From: Subtercola sp. PAMC28395
Lineage (GTDB): Bacteria; Actinomycetota; Actinomycetes; Actinomycetales; Microbacteriaceae
Direction: 5' to 3'
DNA: 64,000 nt
Assembly: GCF_018889995.1 (NCBI RefSeq)
Contig: NZ_CP076547.1
Location: 1,054,001 to 1,118,000, forward strand
Part shown: piece after piece, positions 52,540-62,618 of the stretch
Position numbering within the stretch: the first letter of the stretch is position 1
Layout: the number at the start of each line of letters is the position of its first letter
Position numbers and translations under genes: made by a program
The notes under the pieces: model-generated
What the model saw: only the letters and a program-made list of their open reading frames with translations
Told to the model about the DNA's origin: nothing
The model's database searches: none

Positions 52540-54603
52540 TCAGCCGATCAGCGACGGCCTCAGGTCCCTCAGCGTGCGCGACCGCGTGGCCTTGCCAGCG
52601 AGGTAGTACGTGAAGGCCAGGGCCCCGAGCATCCATGCCAGCAGTACGCCGGCGTCGTTCAGCGCGAGCATCAGGTCGCCGCCGTACATCAGCTGCCGGA
52701 TGCCGTCGACCGCGTAGCTCATCGGCAGCGCGTGGTGCAGCGCCGCGAGCGGTCCGGGCAGGGTCTGCCAAGGGAACGTTCCGCCCGCCGTGACGAGCTG
52801 CAACACCATCAGCACGAGCCCGATGAACTGCCCCACGCTGCCGAGCCACACATTCAGGGCGAGGATGATCGCCACGAACGTCACCGAAGCAAGCACCATG
52901 AACAGCAGCATCAGTGCCGGGTTGACCACGGTGAACCCGAGCAGCACGGTGACGACGAAGAACACCGCAGCCATCTGGAGTGCGCCGAGGGCCGCCGGTG
53001 CCAGCCAGCCGGCGAGCGTGACACGCAGGGGAGCCTTGATCGCGGTGAGGGCGCGCTTCGACAGCGGCTTGATGATGAGGAACAGCGCGTAGATGCCGAT
53101 CCATGCGGCCAGACTGATGAAGAACGGCGCCATGCCGGCTCCGTAGGTTGTCGCCTTCGTCACCGTGTCGGTGTCGACACGCGCGGGCGTCGCTATGGTC
53201 GCGGCGGCCTGCTGGCGCTGGGCGGCGCTGTAGTTCGGGATCTGCGCCAGGCCACTGACGAGGCCATCGTGCAGCTGGGTCGCGCCTGTGTTGAGCGATG
53301 CTGTCCCGGTGGCCAGCGTGGCGCTACCGTCGGCGAGCTGTTGCGTGCCGTCTTTGAGGGTTGCGGCACCGTCGGCGAGTTTCTGCGTGCCGTCGGCGAG
53401 CGAGGATGCGCCGTCGGCGACCTGTTGGGTGCCCGAGGCGACCTGGGCGGCACCGCTGGCCGCCGAAGAGATGCCTGCGGTGAGGGCCGGTGCAGCATCC
53501 GCCAGCTTCTGGGTGCCGGCCGCGACCTGCGAGGCTGCCCCCGAGAGCTGCGCGACCTGCCCGGTGGCCGTCTGCACCTTCGTGTTGCCCGAGGTGACCG
53601 CCGAGCCGAGGGTGTCGAGTTGTGCCAGAATCGCGGCCTGCTGGTCGGGGGTCAGGGTGCTGTTCTGCAGCTGCGAAACGATCTGCGCGCGCACGACAGG
53701 TACCTGGTCGGCCGCGCCCTGCGACGCCGTCGATGCAGTTGCCGCGAGGCTTGCGAGATGGGCATTGCCCGCTGCGACCTGCTGGGCGCCGGAGTTCAGA
53801 GCGGCCGTCTGTGCGGGCAGCGACGCGGCCTGGCTGTTGAGGGTTCCGAGTCCGCTCGCAAGTTTCTGCGCTCCGGCGTTGGTCTGGGCCGCACCGTCCG
53901 ACAGGGTCGAGGCGCCAGAGGCGGCCGTTGCCGCGCCCGAGGCGAGGTCGGCGGCCCCCGAGTTCACCTGCGCGGCGCCGCTGGCGAGAGTGGATGCTCC
54001 GGCCTGCGCCTGCGCGGTGCCATCGACCAGTTTCGCCGAGCCGTCGACGGCCGTGCCGAGGTTGTCGTGAATGGTGGCGAACCCGTCGAGGAATTGCAGC
54101 GCAGCGGCCTGGCCGACCTGCTCAGAGATGCTGAGCCGCACCTTCTCGGCGACGGTGGCCGCGATCGAGCTGGCCAAGAAGCTGTTCGTGTCATTCGTGG
54201 TGAGCTGCACGACGGCCTGTTGGGGAGTAGCCGTGCCGGCCGAAACGAGCATCGTCGAGAAGTCGGGGCCGAGGGTCAGAACGAAGTCGTAGGTGCCGTC
54301 TTTGACACCGGATGCTGCCTGCTCTGCACTCGCATCGATCCAGTCGACTCCGCCATCCCTTATGAGCTGGTCGTGAACCTGCTGGCCGTAGTTGACCGGC
54401 TTGTCGTTCAGCGTGGCGCCAGTGTCTTCGATGACCAGTGCGACGGGAATGTTCTTGATGTTGCCGTAGGGGTCGCTGTTCGCCCACAGGTAGAGGCCTG
54501 CGTAGATGACGGGAACGAGCATGAGGGCGACCAGCGCCAGGCGGGCGAGCCCGGATGCAGTGAGTCTTCGGAACTCGGTCTTCGCGAGGGTGAGGATCTT
54601 CAT
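52540..54603 (-). CDS. YhgE/Pip-family membrane protein (ABC-2-like)
   Basis: 687 residues. One N-terminal helix (about 20-40), a long extracellular region (about 40-480) whose later part is made of Ala/Ser/Gly heptad repeats (ASGAAQVNSGAADLASGAA...), and about five C-terminal helices (about 490-670). This is the YhgE/Pip layout; Pip of Lactococcus is a phage receptor and relatives look like ABC-2 permeases with an inserted stalk. The start overlaps the upstream ATPase-like stop by 4 nt (ATGA), which suggests the two work together. Confidence 0.9.
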   Translation of the reverse strand: MKILTLAKTEFRRLTASGLARLALVALMLVPVIYAGLYLWANSDPYGNIKNIPVALVIEDTGATLNDKPVNYGQQVHDQLIRDGGVDWIDASAEQAASGVKDGTYDFVLTLGPDFSTMLVSAGTATPQQAVVQLTTNDTNSFLASSIAATVAEKVRLSISEQVGQAAALQFLDGFATIHDNLGTAVDGSAKLVDGTAQAQAGASTLASGAAQVNSGAADLASGAATAASGASTLSDGAAQTNAGAQKLASGLGTLNSQAASLPAQTAALNSGAQQVAAGNAHLASLAATASTASQGAADQVPVVRAQIVSQLQNSTLTPDQQAAILAQLDTLGSAVTSGNTKVQTATGQVAQLSGAASQVAAGTQKLADAAPALTAGISSAASGAAQVASGTQQVADGASSLADGTQKLADGAATLKDGTQQLADGSATLATGTASLNTGATQLHDGLVSGLAQIPNYSAAQRQQAAATIATPARVDTDTVTKATTYGAGMAPFFISLAAWIGIYALFLIIKPLSKRALTAIKAPLRVTLAGWLAPAALGALQMAAVFFVVTVLLGFTVVNPALMLLFMVLASVTFVAIILALNVWLGSVGQFIGLVLMVLQLVTAGGTFPWQTLPGPLAALHHALPMSYAVDGIRQLMYGGDLMLALNDAGVLLAWMLGALAFTYYLAGKATRSRTLRDLRPSLIG

Positions 54604-55475
54604 GCGCGTTCTTTCGGGTCTGGCAGTGGTGCAAGCGGGGGTCGTGTGGCGGTATCGCCGGTGGCCGGAAGTGATCCAGCGTTCGAGGGCTCTGAGACGA
54701 CGAGCGTGTCCGGTCCGGCCGTGGCCGGAGTGGGAGCTGCGGTCGGGTGCATCGAGCTGGCTGAAGAGTGGCTGGCGATGACGGTGGACTCCAATTCGGC
54801 GGCGCGCCGGGCGGACTCTGCGGCCGCTTCGAGCGCAGCCGCCTCACGTCGAGCGATCTCGGCCTGCCTGTCGGCCTCGAATTGGCCGCTCACCTCGCTC
54901 AGCACATCGGCTGAAGCCTGGTTCACGATCACGAGTATGGCCAGGTCGCGTCGGGCGAGGTCGACGGCGACCGCCCACCACTCGAACGGGTCGCCACCGT
55001 GGCGGTCGGGCGAGGTGAGAACCAGCCCGCGAATACCCGGCCGCGAGGCGGCGAGCTCAGCGAGCACGCGCAGCCGCACGACGACAGGCACGTTCTGCAG
55101 CCGCCAGCTCGCGTATTCTGCCGCGTCCAGCGCGGCCAGTGCGTCGAGGGCGGCTCGGCGGCCCGTGGGGAGCGAGGCGAACATCAACTCCTCCTCCACA
55201 ACGCTCGCGAAGGTCAGGTCGTGTACGTGCTCGCTCACATCGGGGGCGTCCACGACCGCAGTGATCGCGCGCAGGATGGCTGGGTCGGGCTGGCCGTCGA
55301 GAACGATGGTTCCAGCATCCGGCGCCATGCGGCCAGCAGCCAGCAGCGACAGGACGGTCGGCCGTTGATAGGTCTCGACGACGGCGAGCGTGATGCCTCC
55401 CGACTCGTAGGCGAGCGATGTCGTGCCGAGATTCTGGCCCCCGCCCATCGAAACTGCGTTCAGGATGACCTTCAT
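54600..55475 (-). CDS. Degenerate ABC-ATPase-like protein lacking Walker A
   Basis: 291 residues. The overall ABC pattern is visible (SGGITLAVVETYQRPTVLSLLAAGRMAPDAGTIVLDGQPD, about 26-64), but where GxxGxGKST should stand it has ETYQRPTV. The Q loop is absent, the signature position reads RVLAELAASRP and the Walker B position reads GLVLTSPDRHG, so ATP binding and hydrolysis are unlikely. The C-terminal 100 residues are a coiled, Ala/Glu-rich then Ser/Pro-rich tail. It overlaps TetR and YhgE by 4 nt each. Confidence 0.75.
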   Translation of the reverse strand: MKVILNAVSMGGGQNLGTTSLAYESGGITLAVVETYQRPTVLSLLAAGRMAPDAGTIVLDGQPDPAILRAITAVVDAPDVSEHVHDLTFASVVEEELMFASLPTGRRAALDALAALDAAEYASWRLQNVPVVVRLRVLAELAASRPGIRGLVLTSPDRHGGDPFEWWAVAVDLARRDLAILVIVNQASADVLSEVSGQFEADRQAEIARREAAALEAAAESARRAAELESTVIASHSSASSMHPTAAPTPATAGPDTLVVSEPSNAGSLPATGDTATRPPLAPLPDPKERA

Positions 55476-56122
55476 GTCGTGTGCTCCAGAAGTAGTAGTT
55501 CGGGGTTTACCGCGATCACTGCTGTCGCCTCGCTCGCTGAGAGCCCGGCGACGCCGAGGCCGGTGAGCATGACCAGTCGGTGGCCTTCGCTCTTCGACAG
55601 GTCGCTGCGAACCGCTTCGTCGAGCACCGAGAGAGCCGCGCCTTCGATCAGTCGGGAGAGAGTGTCTGGCGCGATGTCTGCCCGGAGTTCAGCCGAGGCG
55701 ATGCCTCGCTCGACGATTTCGAGGAGTCGCTGGCGAACCGGCTCGAGGGTGGCTGCGAAGGCTTTGCGCTGGGGGCCGCGGACCGCGAGCTGGGCCATCA
55801 CGCGCACGCTCTCGACCTCCGACCAGAGCCGGGCGCCGATGAGGGCGATGGCGACGCGGGAATCGGTGTGCGAGACCTCAGAGAGGGCGGCGATCACGCG
55901 CTGGCTGCCTCGTTGCTGCAGTTCGGCGATGAGGTCGTCACGGGTGGCGAAGTGGCCGTAGACGGCGCGCCGGGAAAGCCCGGCACCCGCGGCGATCGCT
56001 TCGAGTGAAGCGTCTGGGTCGCGGTTCAGCAGCGCCCGCGCGGAGTCGAGGAGCGCTGCACGGTTCTCGGCGGCGTCACGCCGGGGAGCCCGGGCGCGTG
56101 TCACGGGCGGGTAAATGGTCAT
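55472..56122 (-). CDS. TetR-family regulator of the YhgE operon
   Basis: 216 residues. TetR_N helix-turn-helix: LLDSARALLNRDPDASLEAIAAGAGLSRRAVYGHFATRDDLIAEL (about 24-68). The C-terminal ligand domain is not recognised. First gene of a three-gene overlapping operon. ATG 56122 has TACAAT six bases upstream and TTGCAC 17 bp further, a good promoter without a leader, and a 28-bp palindrome lies over it, so autorepression is likely. Confidence 0.92.
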   Translation of the reverse strand: MTIYPPVTRARAPRRDAAENRAALLDSARALLNRDPDASLEAIAAGAGLSRRAVYGHFATRDDLIAELQQRGSQRVIAALSEVSHTDSRVAIALIGARLWSEVESVRVMAQLAVRGPQRKAFAATLEPVRQRLLEIVERGIASAELRADIAPDTLSRLIEGAALSVLDEAVRSDLSKSEGHRLVMLTGLGVAGLSASEATAVIAVNPELLLLEHTT

Positions 56123-56134
56123 GGATCGATTGTA

Positions 56135-56162
56135 ATAACTTGCACACGGCTGTGCAAGTTAT
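56135..56162. promoter_or_regulatory. TetR operator covering the promoter of the YhgE operon
   Basis: ATAACTTGCACA-CGGC-TGTGCAAGTTAT: perfect 12-base arms. It includes the -35 TTGCAC (56152-56157, minus strand) and reaches the -10 TACAAT (56129-56134). Confidence 0.85.
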
Positions 56163-56291
56163 ATCGGGCGGAAGATCAAACCATCGAGTGCGGGTGCTGT
56201 ATCGGACGGGTCGTCGGCCGGTGTGGTGCTCGGCAGCCCTGGCTGAAGCGGGGCTTGGCCATCATGAGCAGGGCCCACGATAGGATTGAGT

Positions 56292-56867
56292 GTGACCGGC
56301 GAAAATCTTCTTGGCGTGCCCCCGACCCTGTTGGACCCCGAAGACGGAGTGGCCGAAGCGCTTTCTGTCGATCCTGACGAGACGCTTCCCAGCCGGGACG
56401 AGCTCGAAGCCCACGTGAGGCGGTTCCCGACGTCGTCGCTTCTCTGGGCGCTTCTGGCGGAGCGCGCGTTCGACGAGGGGCAGGTCATCCCGTCATATGC
56501 CTTCGCGCGAGTCGGTTACCACCGCGGCCTCGATGCCCTCCGCAAGGGCGGCTGGCGTGGCCATGGGCCGATCCCGTGGTCGCACGAACCGAACCGTGGT
56601 GTTTTGCGCTCCTTGTACGCGCTCCGCCGGGCGGCAGAGGCGATCGACGAAGTCGACGAGGTGACACGCCTCACAGAGTTTCTGACGAACTCCGACCCCA
56701 CAGCGATCGAGGCCATCGAGACGGCCCAGTTCCACGCCTCGCAGCGCGCCGCCGCGGCCGAAACGGCGTCGCATGAAACAGGCGCGCCCGAAGGCAGCGC
56801 GCCCGACGCCGACACGCTTGAAACCAGTGAAGCCAGCACGCCTGAAACCAGTACAGAAGGACTCTGA
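56292..56867 (+). CDS. DUF3151-family protein
   Basis: 191 residues, soluble, unknown function; DUF3151 genes commonly precede purA in Actinobacteria. Visible: [70 protein letters not shown] (about 55-102), TPR-like helices, and an acidic Thr/Ser/Glu-rich tail that includes repeated TPETS/LETSEAS segments. GTG 56292 is preferred to TTG 56286 because TAGGAT (56281-56286) ends five bases before it. Confidence 0.88.
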   Translation: MTGENLLGVPPTLLDPEDGVAEALSVDPDETLPSRDELEAHVRRFPTSSLLWALLAERAFDEGQVIPSYAFARVGYHRGLDALRKGGWRGHGPIPWSHEPNRGVLRSLYALRRAAEAIDEVDEVTRLTEFLTNSDPTAIEAIETAQFHASQRAAAAETASHETGAPEGSAPDADTLETSEASTPETSTEGL

Positions 56868-56869
56868 GT

Positions 56870-58159
56870 ATGCCTGCAATCGTCTTGATCGGTGCCCAGT
56901 GGGGCGACGAAGGTAAAGGCAAAGCGACCGACCTGCTCGGCAGCCGGGTCGACTATGTCGTGAAGTTCAATGGCGGAAACAACGCCGGGCACACCGTGGT
57001 CATCGGTGACCAGAAGTACGCGCTGCACCTGCTGCCCTCAGGAATCCTGACCCCGAACGTCACGCCGGTGATCTCGAACGGCGTCGTTGTCGACATCGAG
57101 GTGCTCTTCCACGAGCTCGAGGCGCTCAGCTCCCGCGGTGTCGACGTGTCGCGGCTGCTCATCAGCGCCAACGCACACGTCATCACGGCATACCACCGTA
57201 CGCTCGACAAGGTCACCGAACGGTTCCTCGGCAAACGCCAGATCGGTACGACCGGTCGCGGCATCGGCCCGGCCTACGCTGACAAGATCAACCGCCTCGG
57301 CATCCGCATTCAAGACATCTTCGACGAGAACATCCTCCGCCAGAAGGTCGAGGGTGCGCTCGAGCAGAAGAACCACCTCCTGGTGAAGGTCTACAACCGC
57401 CGGGCGATCGTCATCGACGAGATTGTCAACGACCTGCTGTCGTACGCCGATCGCCTCCGCCCCATGGTCGCCGACACCTCGCTCGTGCTGAACCAGGCGC
57501 TCGACGCCGGCAAGACGGTGCTGTTCGAGGGTGGCCAGGCCACGATGCTCGATGTCGACCACGGCACATACCCGTTCGTGACCTCGTCGAACGCAACGTC
57601 GGGTGGAGCATCCACGGGTTCTGGTGTTGCACCGAACCGCATCGACAGGGTCATCGGCATCGTCAAGGCGTACACGACGCGTGTCGGTTCAGGGCCGTTC
57701 CCGACCGAACTGTTCGATGAGTCGGGCGAGTTCCTGCGGGCCAACGGTTTCGAGTTCGGCACGACCACGGGTCGCCCCCGCCGATGCGGCTGGTACGACG
57801 CGCCCATCGCGCGCTACTCCGCCCGAATCAACGGTGTGACAGACTTCGTGCTCACCAAGCTCGATGTGCTGACGGGCCTCGCGACGATCCCGGTGTGCGT
57901 GGCATACGACGTCGACGGCGTGCGGGTCGACGAGGTGCCTGTGTCGCAGAGCGACTTCCACCACGCCGTGCCGATCTACGAGGAGTTCCCGGGTTGGACC
58001 GAAGACATCACCGGCTGCCGTACCTTCGACGACCTGCCCGCAAACGCCCAGGCCTACGTGCTCGCCGTCGAGGCGATCAGTGGCTCGCGCATCTCGGCGA
58101 TCGGCGTCGGCCCCGGCCGCGACGCCATCGTCGTGCGTCACGACCTGCTCGAGGGCTGA
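56870..58159 (+). CDS. purA: Adenylosuccinate synthetase
   Basis: Converts IMP and aspartate to adenylosuccinate using GTP, the first committed step to AMP. 429 residues. [19 protein letters not shown] loop at the N-terminus (catalytic Asp in GDEGKGK), [41 protein letters not shown] (about 302-316) and TKLDVLTG for guanine recognition. It follows DUF3151 by 2 nt. Confidence 0.98.
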   Translation: MPAIVLIGAQWGDEGKGKATDLLGSRVDYVVKFNGGNNAGHTVVIGDQKYALHLLPSGILTPNVTPVISNGVVVDIEVLFHELEALSSRGVDVSRLLISANAHVITAYHRTLDKVTERFLGKRQIGTTGRGIGPAYADKINRLGIRIQDIFDENILRQKVEGALEQKNHLLVKVYNRRAIVIDEIVNDLLSYADRLRPMVADTSLVLNQALDAGKTVLFEGGQATMLDVDHGTYPFVTSSNATSGGASTGSGVAPNRIDRVIGIVKAYTTRVGSGPFPTELFDESGEFLRANGFEFGTTTGRPRRCGWYDAPIARYSARINGVTDFVLTKLDVLTGLATIPVCVAYDVDGVRVDEVPVSQSDFHHAVPIYEEFPGWTEDITGCRTFDDLPANAQAYVLAVEAISGSRISAIGVGPGRDAIVVRHDLLEG

Positions 58160-58166
58160 TCCCTCC

Positions 58167-58226
58167 ATCGACTTTCCCGAATGTGCACCGAAAAGCGCGA
58201 ATAGCTGCACATTCGGGAAAGTCGAT
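58167..58226. terminator. Perfect 21-bp palindrome downstream of purA
   Basis: Arms 58167-58187 and 58206-58226 are exactly complementary over 21 bases (ATCGACTTTCCCGAATGTGCA-type), with an 18-nt loop containing GCGCGAATAG. The same loop motif occurs in the palindrome at 19101-19173. It can end purA transcription, though no T tract follows. Confidence 0.75.
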
Positions 58227-58277
58227 CGCACGCGTACCGTTGAGCGGGTACACACGGCATGTCCCGCAATCGGGTGG

Positions 58278-58355
58278 TCCCGACGAAGCGCAGCGTCGTC
58301 GGCGCTGGCGTCGCGGCGAGTATCCATCGGATGCTCGCTCCAAGCTCCAGCGCGC
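58278..58355. repeat. 78-bp dispersed intergenic element, copy 2
   Basis: Matches copy 1 at 19217-19294 in length and in about 60 positions, including the core GGCGCTGGCGTCGCGGCGAG. The first hairpin has changed on both arms (CCGACGA...TCGTCGG here) but still pairs. Confidence 0.8.
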
Positions 58356-58376
58356 GGATCGGCTAGCGTTGCCACC

Positions 58377-59318
58377 ATGTGCACTCGAATCTTCTGGAAC
58401 ACCAACGACGTTGCCAAGACGGTCAGCCGCTGCATGGACTGGGCTGTCAGCGACGAGCCCGACCTCTGGTTCATTCCGCGAGGCACTCCTCGCGACGGCG
58501 GCGGCAACGGCAGCCCGCACAGCTGGGTCTCCACGTACTCCAGCATCGTGGTGAGCATGTGGCGGCAGGGCACGGTCGACGGCATCAACGAGCGTGGCCT
58601 CGGTGCGCACGCCCTGTACCTCGACCCCGAGCCCACGATGTTCGCCGAGGTCGACAGCCGGGCATCCGTCGCCAACACCCTCTGGGTGCAATATCTGCTC
58701 GACAACTTCGCCACTGTCGCCGAAGCAATCGCAGCCGTCGACGAGGTGCGCATCTCGTCGAAGCTCATCCGCGGGCAGGAGATGGGCGTGCACATCGCCC
58801 TCGAAGACGCCTCGGGCGACTCGGCGATCATCGAACCCATCGGAGGCAGGCTCGTGGTGCACCATGGTGCCGAGTACACGGTCATGTCGAATTCGCCGAC
58901 GATGGATGCCCAGCTCGCCAACCGCGCCAAGTACGCGCCGTTCGGGGGTGAACTGCCCCCGCCCGGCGACATCTCCTCGCCCGACCGCTTCGTGCGCGCG
59001 AGCTATTTTCTGCACTACCTGCCCGAACCGAAGACAGTGAGCCAGGCGGTTGCCGGAGTGTTCCACCTGATCCAGAACGTGGCCGTGCCGCCCGGAGCGC
59101 CGTACCAGGACGGCGGGGTCTACCCCACGTGGTGGGAAGCGGGCGCAGACCTGACGAACGGCGACTACTACTTCATGTCGACCATGAGCCCGAGCCTGTT
59201 CTGGGTGTCGATGGCCGAACTCAGAGACGGCCGCGAGGTGCTGTCACTGAACCCACGCGACGAGACGCTGGTGGGTGACGCGGTTTCGCGCTTCGCCCCG
59301 GCCGAACTCGTCTACTAG
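58377..59318 (+). CDS. Choloylglycine/penicillin-V acylase-family Ntn-hydrolase
   Basis: 313 residues. The protein starts Met-Cys (MCTRIFWNTND), so removal of Met exposes the N-terminal Cys nucleophile of the Ntn fold. GINERGLGAHALYLD, NTLWVQYLLDNFATVAEAI and VMSNSPTMDAQLANRAKY (Asn/Arg active-site segment) support the linear amide C-N hydrolase family. Members cleave bile-salt conjugates, penicillin V or acyl-homoserine lactones; the substrate here is unknown. TAGCGT at 58364-58369 lies seven bases before ATG 58377, which also fits the Cys-2 requirement. Confidence 0.92.
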   Translation: MCTRIFWNTNDVAKTVSRCMDWAVSDEPDLWFIPRGTPRDGGGNGSPHSWVSTYSSIVVSMWRQGTVDGINERGLGAHALYLDPEPTMFAEVDSRASVANTLWVQYLLDNFATVAEAIAAVDEVRISSKLIRGQEMGVHIALEDASGDSAIIEPIGGRLVVHHGAEYTVMSNSPTMDAQLANRAKYAPFGGELPPPGDISSPDRFVRASYFLHYLPEPKTVSQAVAGVFHLIQNVAVPPGAPYQDGGVYPTWWEAGADLTNGDYYFMSTMSPSLFWVSMAELRDGREVLSLNPRDETLVGDAVSRFAPAELVY

Positions 59319-59381
59319 TGTGAAGCGTTCGAAAGCCACCCGCTCCGCTGGAGCAAGCAGACGCCTGGGGGACACTCCATA

Positions 59382-59945
59382 GTGTCGAAGCGACCGCCGA
59401 CTTTCGGTCACCGAGAAACCGGACATCTCACCGAGTCCATGCTGCGCGAGTATCGGGCTCGCAGTCTCGTGGGTGCAGTGTCGGCCACACTCTGTCTCCT
59501 GCTCATCGCGACCATGCCGATCGCCCTCGCTGCCACCTTCGCCCATCGTGAAGTCACCGAGTACTTCGGCGACGGCGTCTTCGTGGCGCTGTGGTCGCTC
59601 GTCGCGCTTTCGTTGCTCCTCTTCGCCCGTGAGCTTCTCGAATTGCGACGCTACCGCTCCGTGGCCAGCTATCGCGGGCCGCGATTCGAGTTCTCCCCGG
59701 TGGCCGTGACGGTCTTGAAGGAGATCGAAATCCTTCTGCTGCGCGGGCTGCTGCCGGCACTGACGGCGGCCAGTCTCTTCGTCACCGTGCTTCGCCTTGC
59801 CTCGGCAGATCAGGCATTCGAGCAGGCCGGTTTGTTCGGCTACTACGTCTTCGCCTATTTCGCGCTCTTCGCCATGGTGTTCGTGGCGCTCACCGTTCGG
59901 CACCTCTACGTCGACCAGGAAGCGCGCAACTCTTTGGCGAACTAG
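59382..59945 (+). CDS. Hypothetical four-helix membrane protein
   Basis: 187 residues from GTG 59382; ATG 59439 is an alternative. Four hydrophobic segments at about 28-50, 65-85, 115-137 and 145-170. A hydrophilic basic loop lies in the middle ([20 protein letters not shown]). No domain is recognised. It is separated by 163 bp from the phosphatase gene. Confidence 0.65.
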   Translation: MSKRPPTFGHRETGHLTESMLREYRARSLVGAVSATLCLLLIATMPIALAATFAHREVTEYFGDGVFVALWSLVALSLLLFARELLELRRYRSVASYRGPRFEFSPVAVTVLKEIEILLLRGLLPALTAASLFVTVLRLASADQAFEQAGLFGYYVFAYFALFAMVFVALTVRHLYVDQEARNSLAN

Positions 59946-60019
59946 GGTCTCGCGATCGCGAGGTTCGTCGAGGGGTCCAGCGCGAAAGTCGTCGCGTAGC
60001 CTCTCTCCGGTCGATGGGT

Positions 60020-60041
60020 GTTTACCCCCCGTTCAGGTGTC
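60020..60041 (+). promoter_or_regulatory. PHO box (PhoP-binding direct repeat) upstream of the phosphatase gene
   Basis: Two adjacent 11-nt units, GTTTACCCCCC and GTTCAGGTGTC, match the GTTCACC-type direct repeats bound by PhoP in Streptomyces and relatives. They lie 69 bp before the phosphatase start. Confidence 0.65.
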
Positions 60042-60109
60042 ACGTGTGGGCTGACCTGACGCAGTCTGAATATGTGCTGCGAATTCGACTGTCTGAGGGG
60101 CACTTTGAT

Positions 60110-62047
60110 ATGAATACTCACAGAAAAACGCACAGATTCGGCCGTCGCGCTGCGCTGGCTGTAGCCGCGCTGGCGGTCACCGGATCGGCTCTCGTGCTTC
60201 CGGGCACGGCCTTCGCCGCACCAGACGATTTTGGCGGCGCAACTCGCAATACCGGCGACAAGACCGAGATGCTTCGCGACTCCATCGTGGACTCGCCCGC
60301 GAAGAACGTCATTCTGCTCATCGGCGACGGAATGGGCGATTCCGAGATCACCGCTGCACGCAACTACGAGTACGGGGCGGGTGGAGTGCTTCCCGGAATC
60401 GATGCGTTGCCCCTCACTGGCCAGTACACGACGTACTCCTTGTACAAAGACGGTGCGACAAAGGGCAAGCCGGATTACGTTCCTGATTCCGCTGCGACGG
60501 GCACGGCGTGGGCGACCGGCACGAAGACGTACGACAACGCCATCTCTGTCGACATCAATGGAGCGCCTCATGACACTCTGATCGAGATCGCCAAGGCGAA
60601 CGGTCTGAAGACGGGCAACATCAGCACGGCCGAGATCGAAGATGCGACTCCCGCAGTGCAGGCCGCTCACGTCGCTGCCCGCAGCTGTTTCGGCCCCGCT
60701 GACCTTGCGAAGTGTGGCGCGGATGCAATTGCCGAGGGTGGGCTCGGCTCGATCGCCGAGCAGATCATCGACACTCGCGCCGACCTGACTCTCGGTGGCG
60801 GCTCGAGGAGCTTTGCTGAGACTGCGAACGCAGGGCAGTTCGAAGGCTCGACGCTGTTCGAACAGGCGAGCGATCGCGGCTATCAGCTTGCCGCGACGGG
60901 GCCGGAGCTGGCCGCCATCTCATCGGCGAACCAGACCGAGCCCGTGCTCGGCCTGTTCAGCGAAGGGAACTTTCCGACACGCTTCGCGGCAACAGCGGCG
61001 ACGGTGGGTGGCGCAGATCTCGCCCCAACGACGTGCACTGCCAATCCCGAGCGACTCTCCGCTGATCTCTCGCTGAAGTCGTTGACCGACAAGGGAATCT
61101 CGCTTCTGAACAAAGACAATGAGTCGGGATTCTTTCTTCAGGTCGAAGGCGCGAGCATCGACAAGCAGGATCACGCTGCCAACGCCTGCGGCCAGATCGG
61201 TGAAACCATCGACCTCGATGAGGCCGTGCAGTCTGCACTTGCCTTCGCCAAAGCCGACGGCAACACCCTTGTCATCGTGACTGCCGACCACGCGCATACG
61301 AGCCAGATTGTGGACACGACACCGCCAACGTCACTCAGCACGGCGCTGTTGACGCATGACGGCACCACGATGAAGCTTTCGTACGGTACCGCTGGCCTCG
61401 GAGGCTCGCAGCAGCACACAGGCTCTCAGCTTCGTATCGCAGCTTACGGCCCGGGAGCTGCAAACGTCGTCGGACTCACCGACCAGACCGACAACTTCTT
61501 CACAATGTCTCGCGCGCTCGAGCTGAACCTCGACACTGCGAGCCTGAGCAAGGAGGCAACTGTTGCAGTGTCCAACCCGACGGTGAAGCCGGGTGCGGCT
61601 CTGACGGTGTCGGCTTCAGGATTCGCCGGTGACCGCCAGGTCAGTGGAACGGTAGCTTCTCGGCCGGTCGAACTCGAAGAGACCGATGTGATCGACGGCA
61701 CGGCACGCTTCTCGATCACCGCGCCAGACGAAGTCGGTACGCACACGGTCACAGTCACTGGTACCCAGAGTGGCGTCGCAGCCAAGGTCACGTTCACGGT
61801 CGACCCGAACGCGTCGGCCCCGACCAGCACCCCCAGTGCATCATCCAGCGCATCGGCAAGCAACTCTCCGAGTCCCGTCGCGGCATCCGGGTCTGGCTCA
61901 GGCCCCGGCTCGACCGGCGGCTTCACAGGAATCAACCTCGCCTCGACCGGGGCGGTCGTGGTGCCTGTTCTGCTCCTGGGCGGGGCGCTCCTGTCGGTGG
62001 GCGCGGTGCTGATCATCCGCCGTCGCCGCGCGCAGCACGAGGTGTAA
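60110..62047 (+). CDS. Cell-wall-anchored alkaline phosphatase with LAxTG sorting signal
   Basis: 645 residues. Signal peptide (1-38, ending GTAFAAPDD), alkaline phosphatase domain (about 60-470): [21 protein letters not shown] binds metal, [12 protein letters not shown] holds the nucleophilic Ser, [16 protein letters not shown] and [13 protein letters not shown] are metal ligands, and [10 protein letters not shown] the last His. An Ig-like domain (about 480-570) and a Ser/Pro linker follow, then LASTG, a membrane helix and RRRR, a class E sortase-type tail. ATG 60110 is chosen for GGGG upstream and the signal peptide; the frame is open 32 codons earlier, across the PHO box. Confidence 0.93.
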   Translation: MNTHRKTHRFGRRAALAVAALAVTGSALVLPGTAFAAPDDFGGATRNTGDKTEMLRDSIVDSPAKNVILLIGDGMGDSEITAARNYEYGAGGVLPGIDALPLTGQYTTYSLYKDGATKGKPDYVPDSAATGTAWATGTKTYDNAISVDINGAPHDTLIEIAKANGLKTGNISTAEIEDATPAVQAAHVAARSCFGPADLAKCGADAIAEGGLGSIAEQIIDTRADLTLGGGSRSFAETANAGQFEGSTLFEQASDRGYQLAATGPELAAISSANQTEPVLGLFSEGNFPTRFAATAATVGGADLAPTTCTANPERLSADLSLKSLTDKGISLLNKDNESGFFLQVEGASIDKQDHAANACGQIGETIDLDEAVQSALAFAKADGNTLVIVTADHAHTSQIVDTTPPTSLSTALLTHDGTTMKLSYGTAGLGGSQQHTGSQLRIAAYGPGAANVVGLTDQTDNFFTMSRALELNLDTASLSKEATVAVSNPTVKPGAALTVSASGFAGDRQVSGTVASRPVELEETDVIDGTARFSITAPDEVGTHTVTVTGTQSGVAAKVTFTVDPNASAPTSTPSASSSASASNSPSPVAASGSGSGPGSTGGFTGINLASTGAVVVPVLLLGGALLSVGAVLIIRRRRAQHEV

Positions 62048-62609
62048 CGCTGGCTGAGAAGTGGGTTCGTCGGTTGAGGTGAATGCTGCGCTGTGCCTCT
62101 TCTTCGGAGTTCGTTGCTCTCAGCTCAGCAAAATACTCGCCCGCGCCGAGAGTGAACTCAGCCTCCGTTTCGTTCGCAAGAGAGACGGTCGCTGGGTTCA
62201 CTCCCGACACGGCAACGCGCACAAAGCCGGTGGCGGTGTCAGCCGGCCAGCGAGCCACCACTGCCACCTGGTGCGGTCGTCCGGTCGGTGCCGCATCGGC
62301 ATGAGCGTGGGCCCGTGGGTCGCCGACGGCTTCGTCGCTCGGTGTGTCAGATGCTTCGCTCAGCGAGAACTCACCCCCCAGCGCGCGCAGGCCGACTCGC
62401 ATTGTGATCGACACGGCGATGCTGATGCGCAGGCGGAACGCCGACGCGTCGGCCACTGCGATGGCGGTGAGTGAACCCACGCCGTGTCCCTGGGTACCCT
62501 CTCTGAGTGCCCCACCGGGTCTACCGAAGATCTCGGTGCCGTCTCCGGTGAGAAAACGGAGCGCCACAAGCTCGGCGACGTGCGTCAGGTGTTCGTTCCC
62601 AGAACTCAC
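62013..62609 (-). CDS. Hypothetical protein
   Basis: 198 residues from GTG 62609; overlaps the tail of the phosphatase gene by 35 bp on the other strand. No family is recognised. The middle ([27 protein letters not shown]) and the later part ([49 protein letters not shown]) look like beta-sandwich strands. Third-position GC seems lower than in neighbouring genes, so it may be recently acquired, decaying or not a gene. Without it, 62048-62686 would be gene-free. Confidence 0.45.
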   Translation of the reverse strand: MSSGNEHLTHVAELVALRFLTGDGTEIFGRPGGALREGTQGHGVGSLTAIAVADASAFRLRISIAVSITMRVGLRALGGEFSLSEASDTPSDEAVGDPRAHAHADAAPTGRPHQVAVVARWPADTATGFVRVAVSGVNPATVSLANETEAEFTLGAGEYFAELRATNSEEEAQRSIHLNRRTHFSASVTPRAARGDGG

Positions 62610-62618
62610 GGTGATCCC

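Noticed and set aside
52528..55368. 946-codon plus-strand open frame
   Set aside because: It lies opposite the YhgE/Pip and ATPase-like genes; the translation is Arg/Gly/Glu-rich without any domain and has no promoter or ribosome site.
60014..60109. Longer start of the alkaline phosphatase
   Set aside because: It would begin upstream of the PHO box and put 32 residues before a normal signal peptide.
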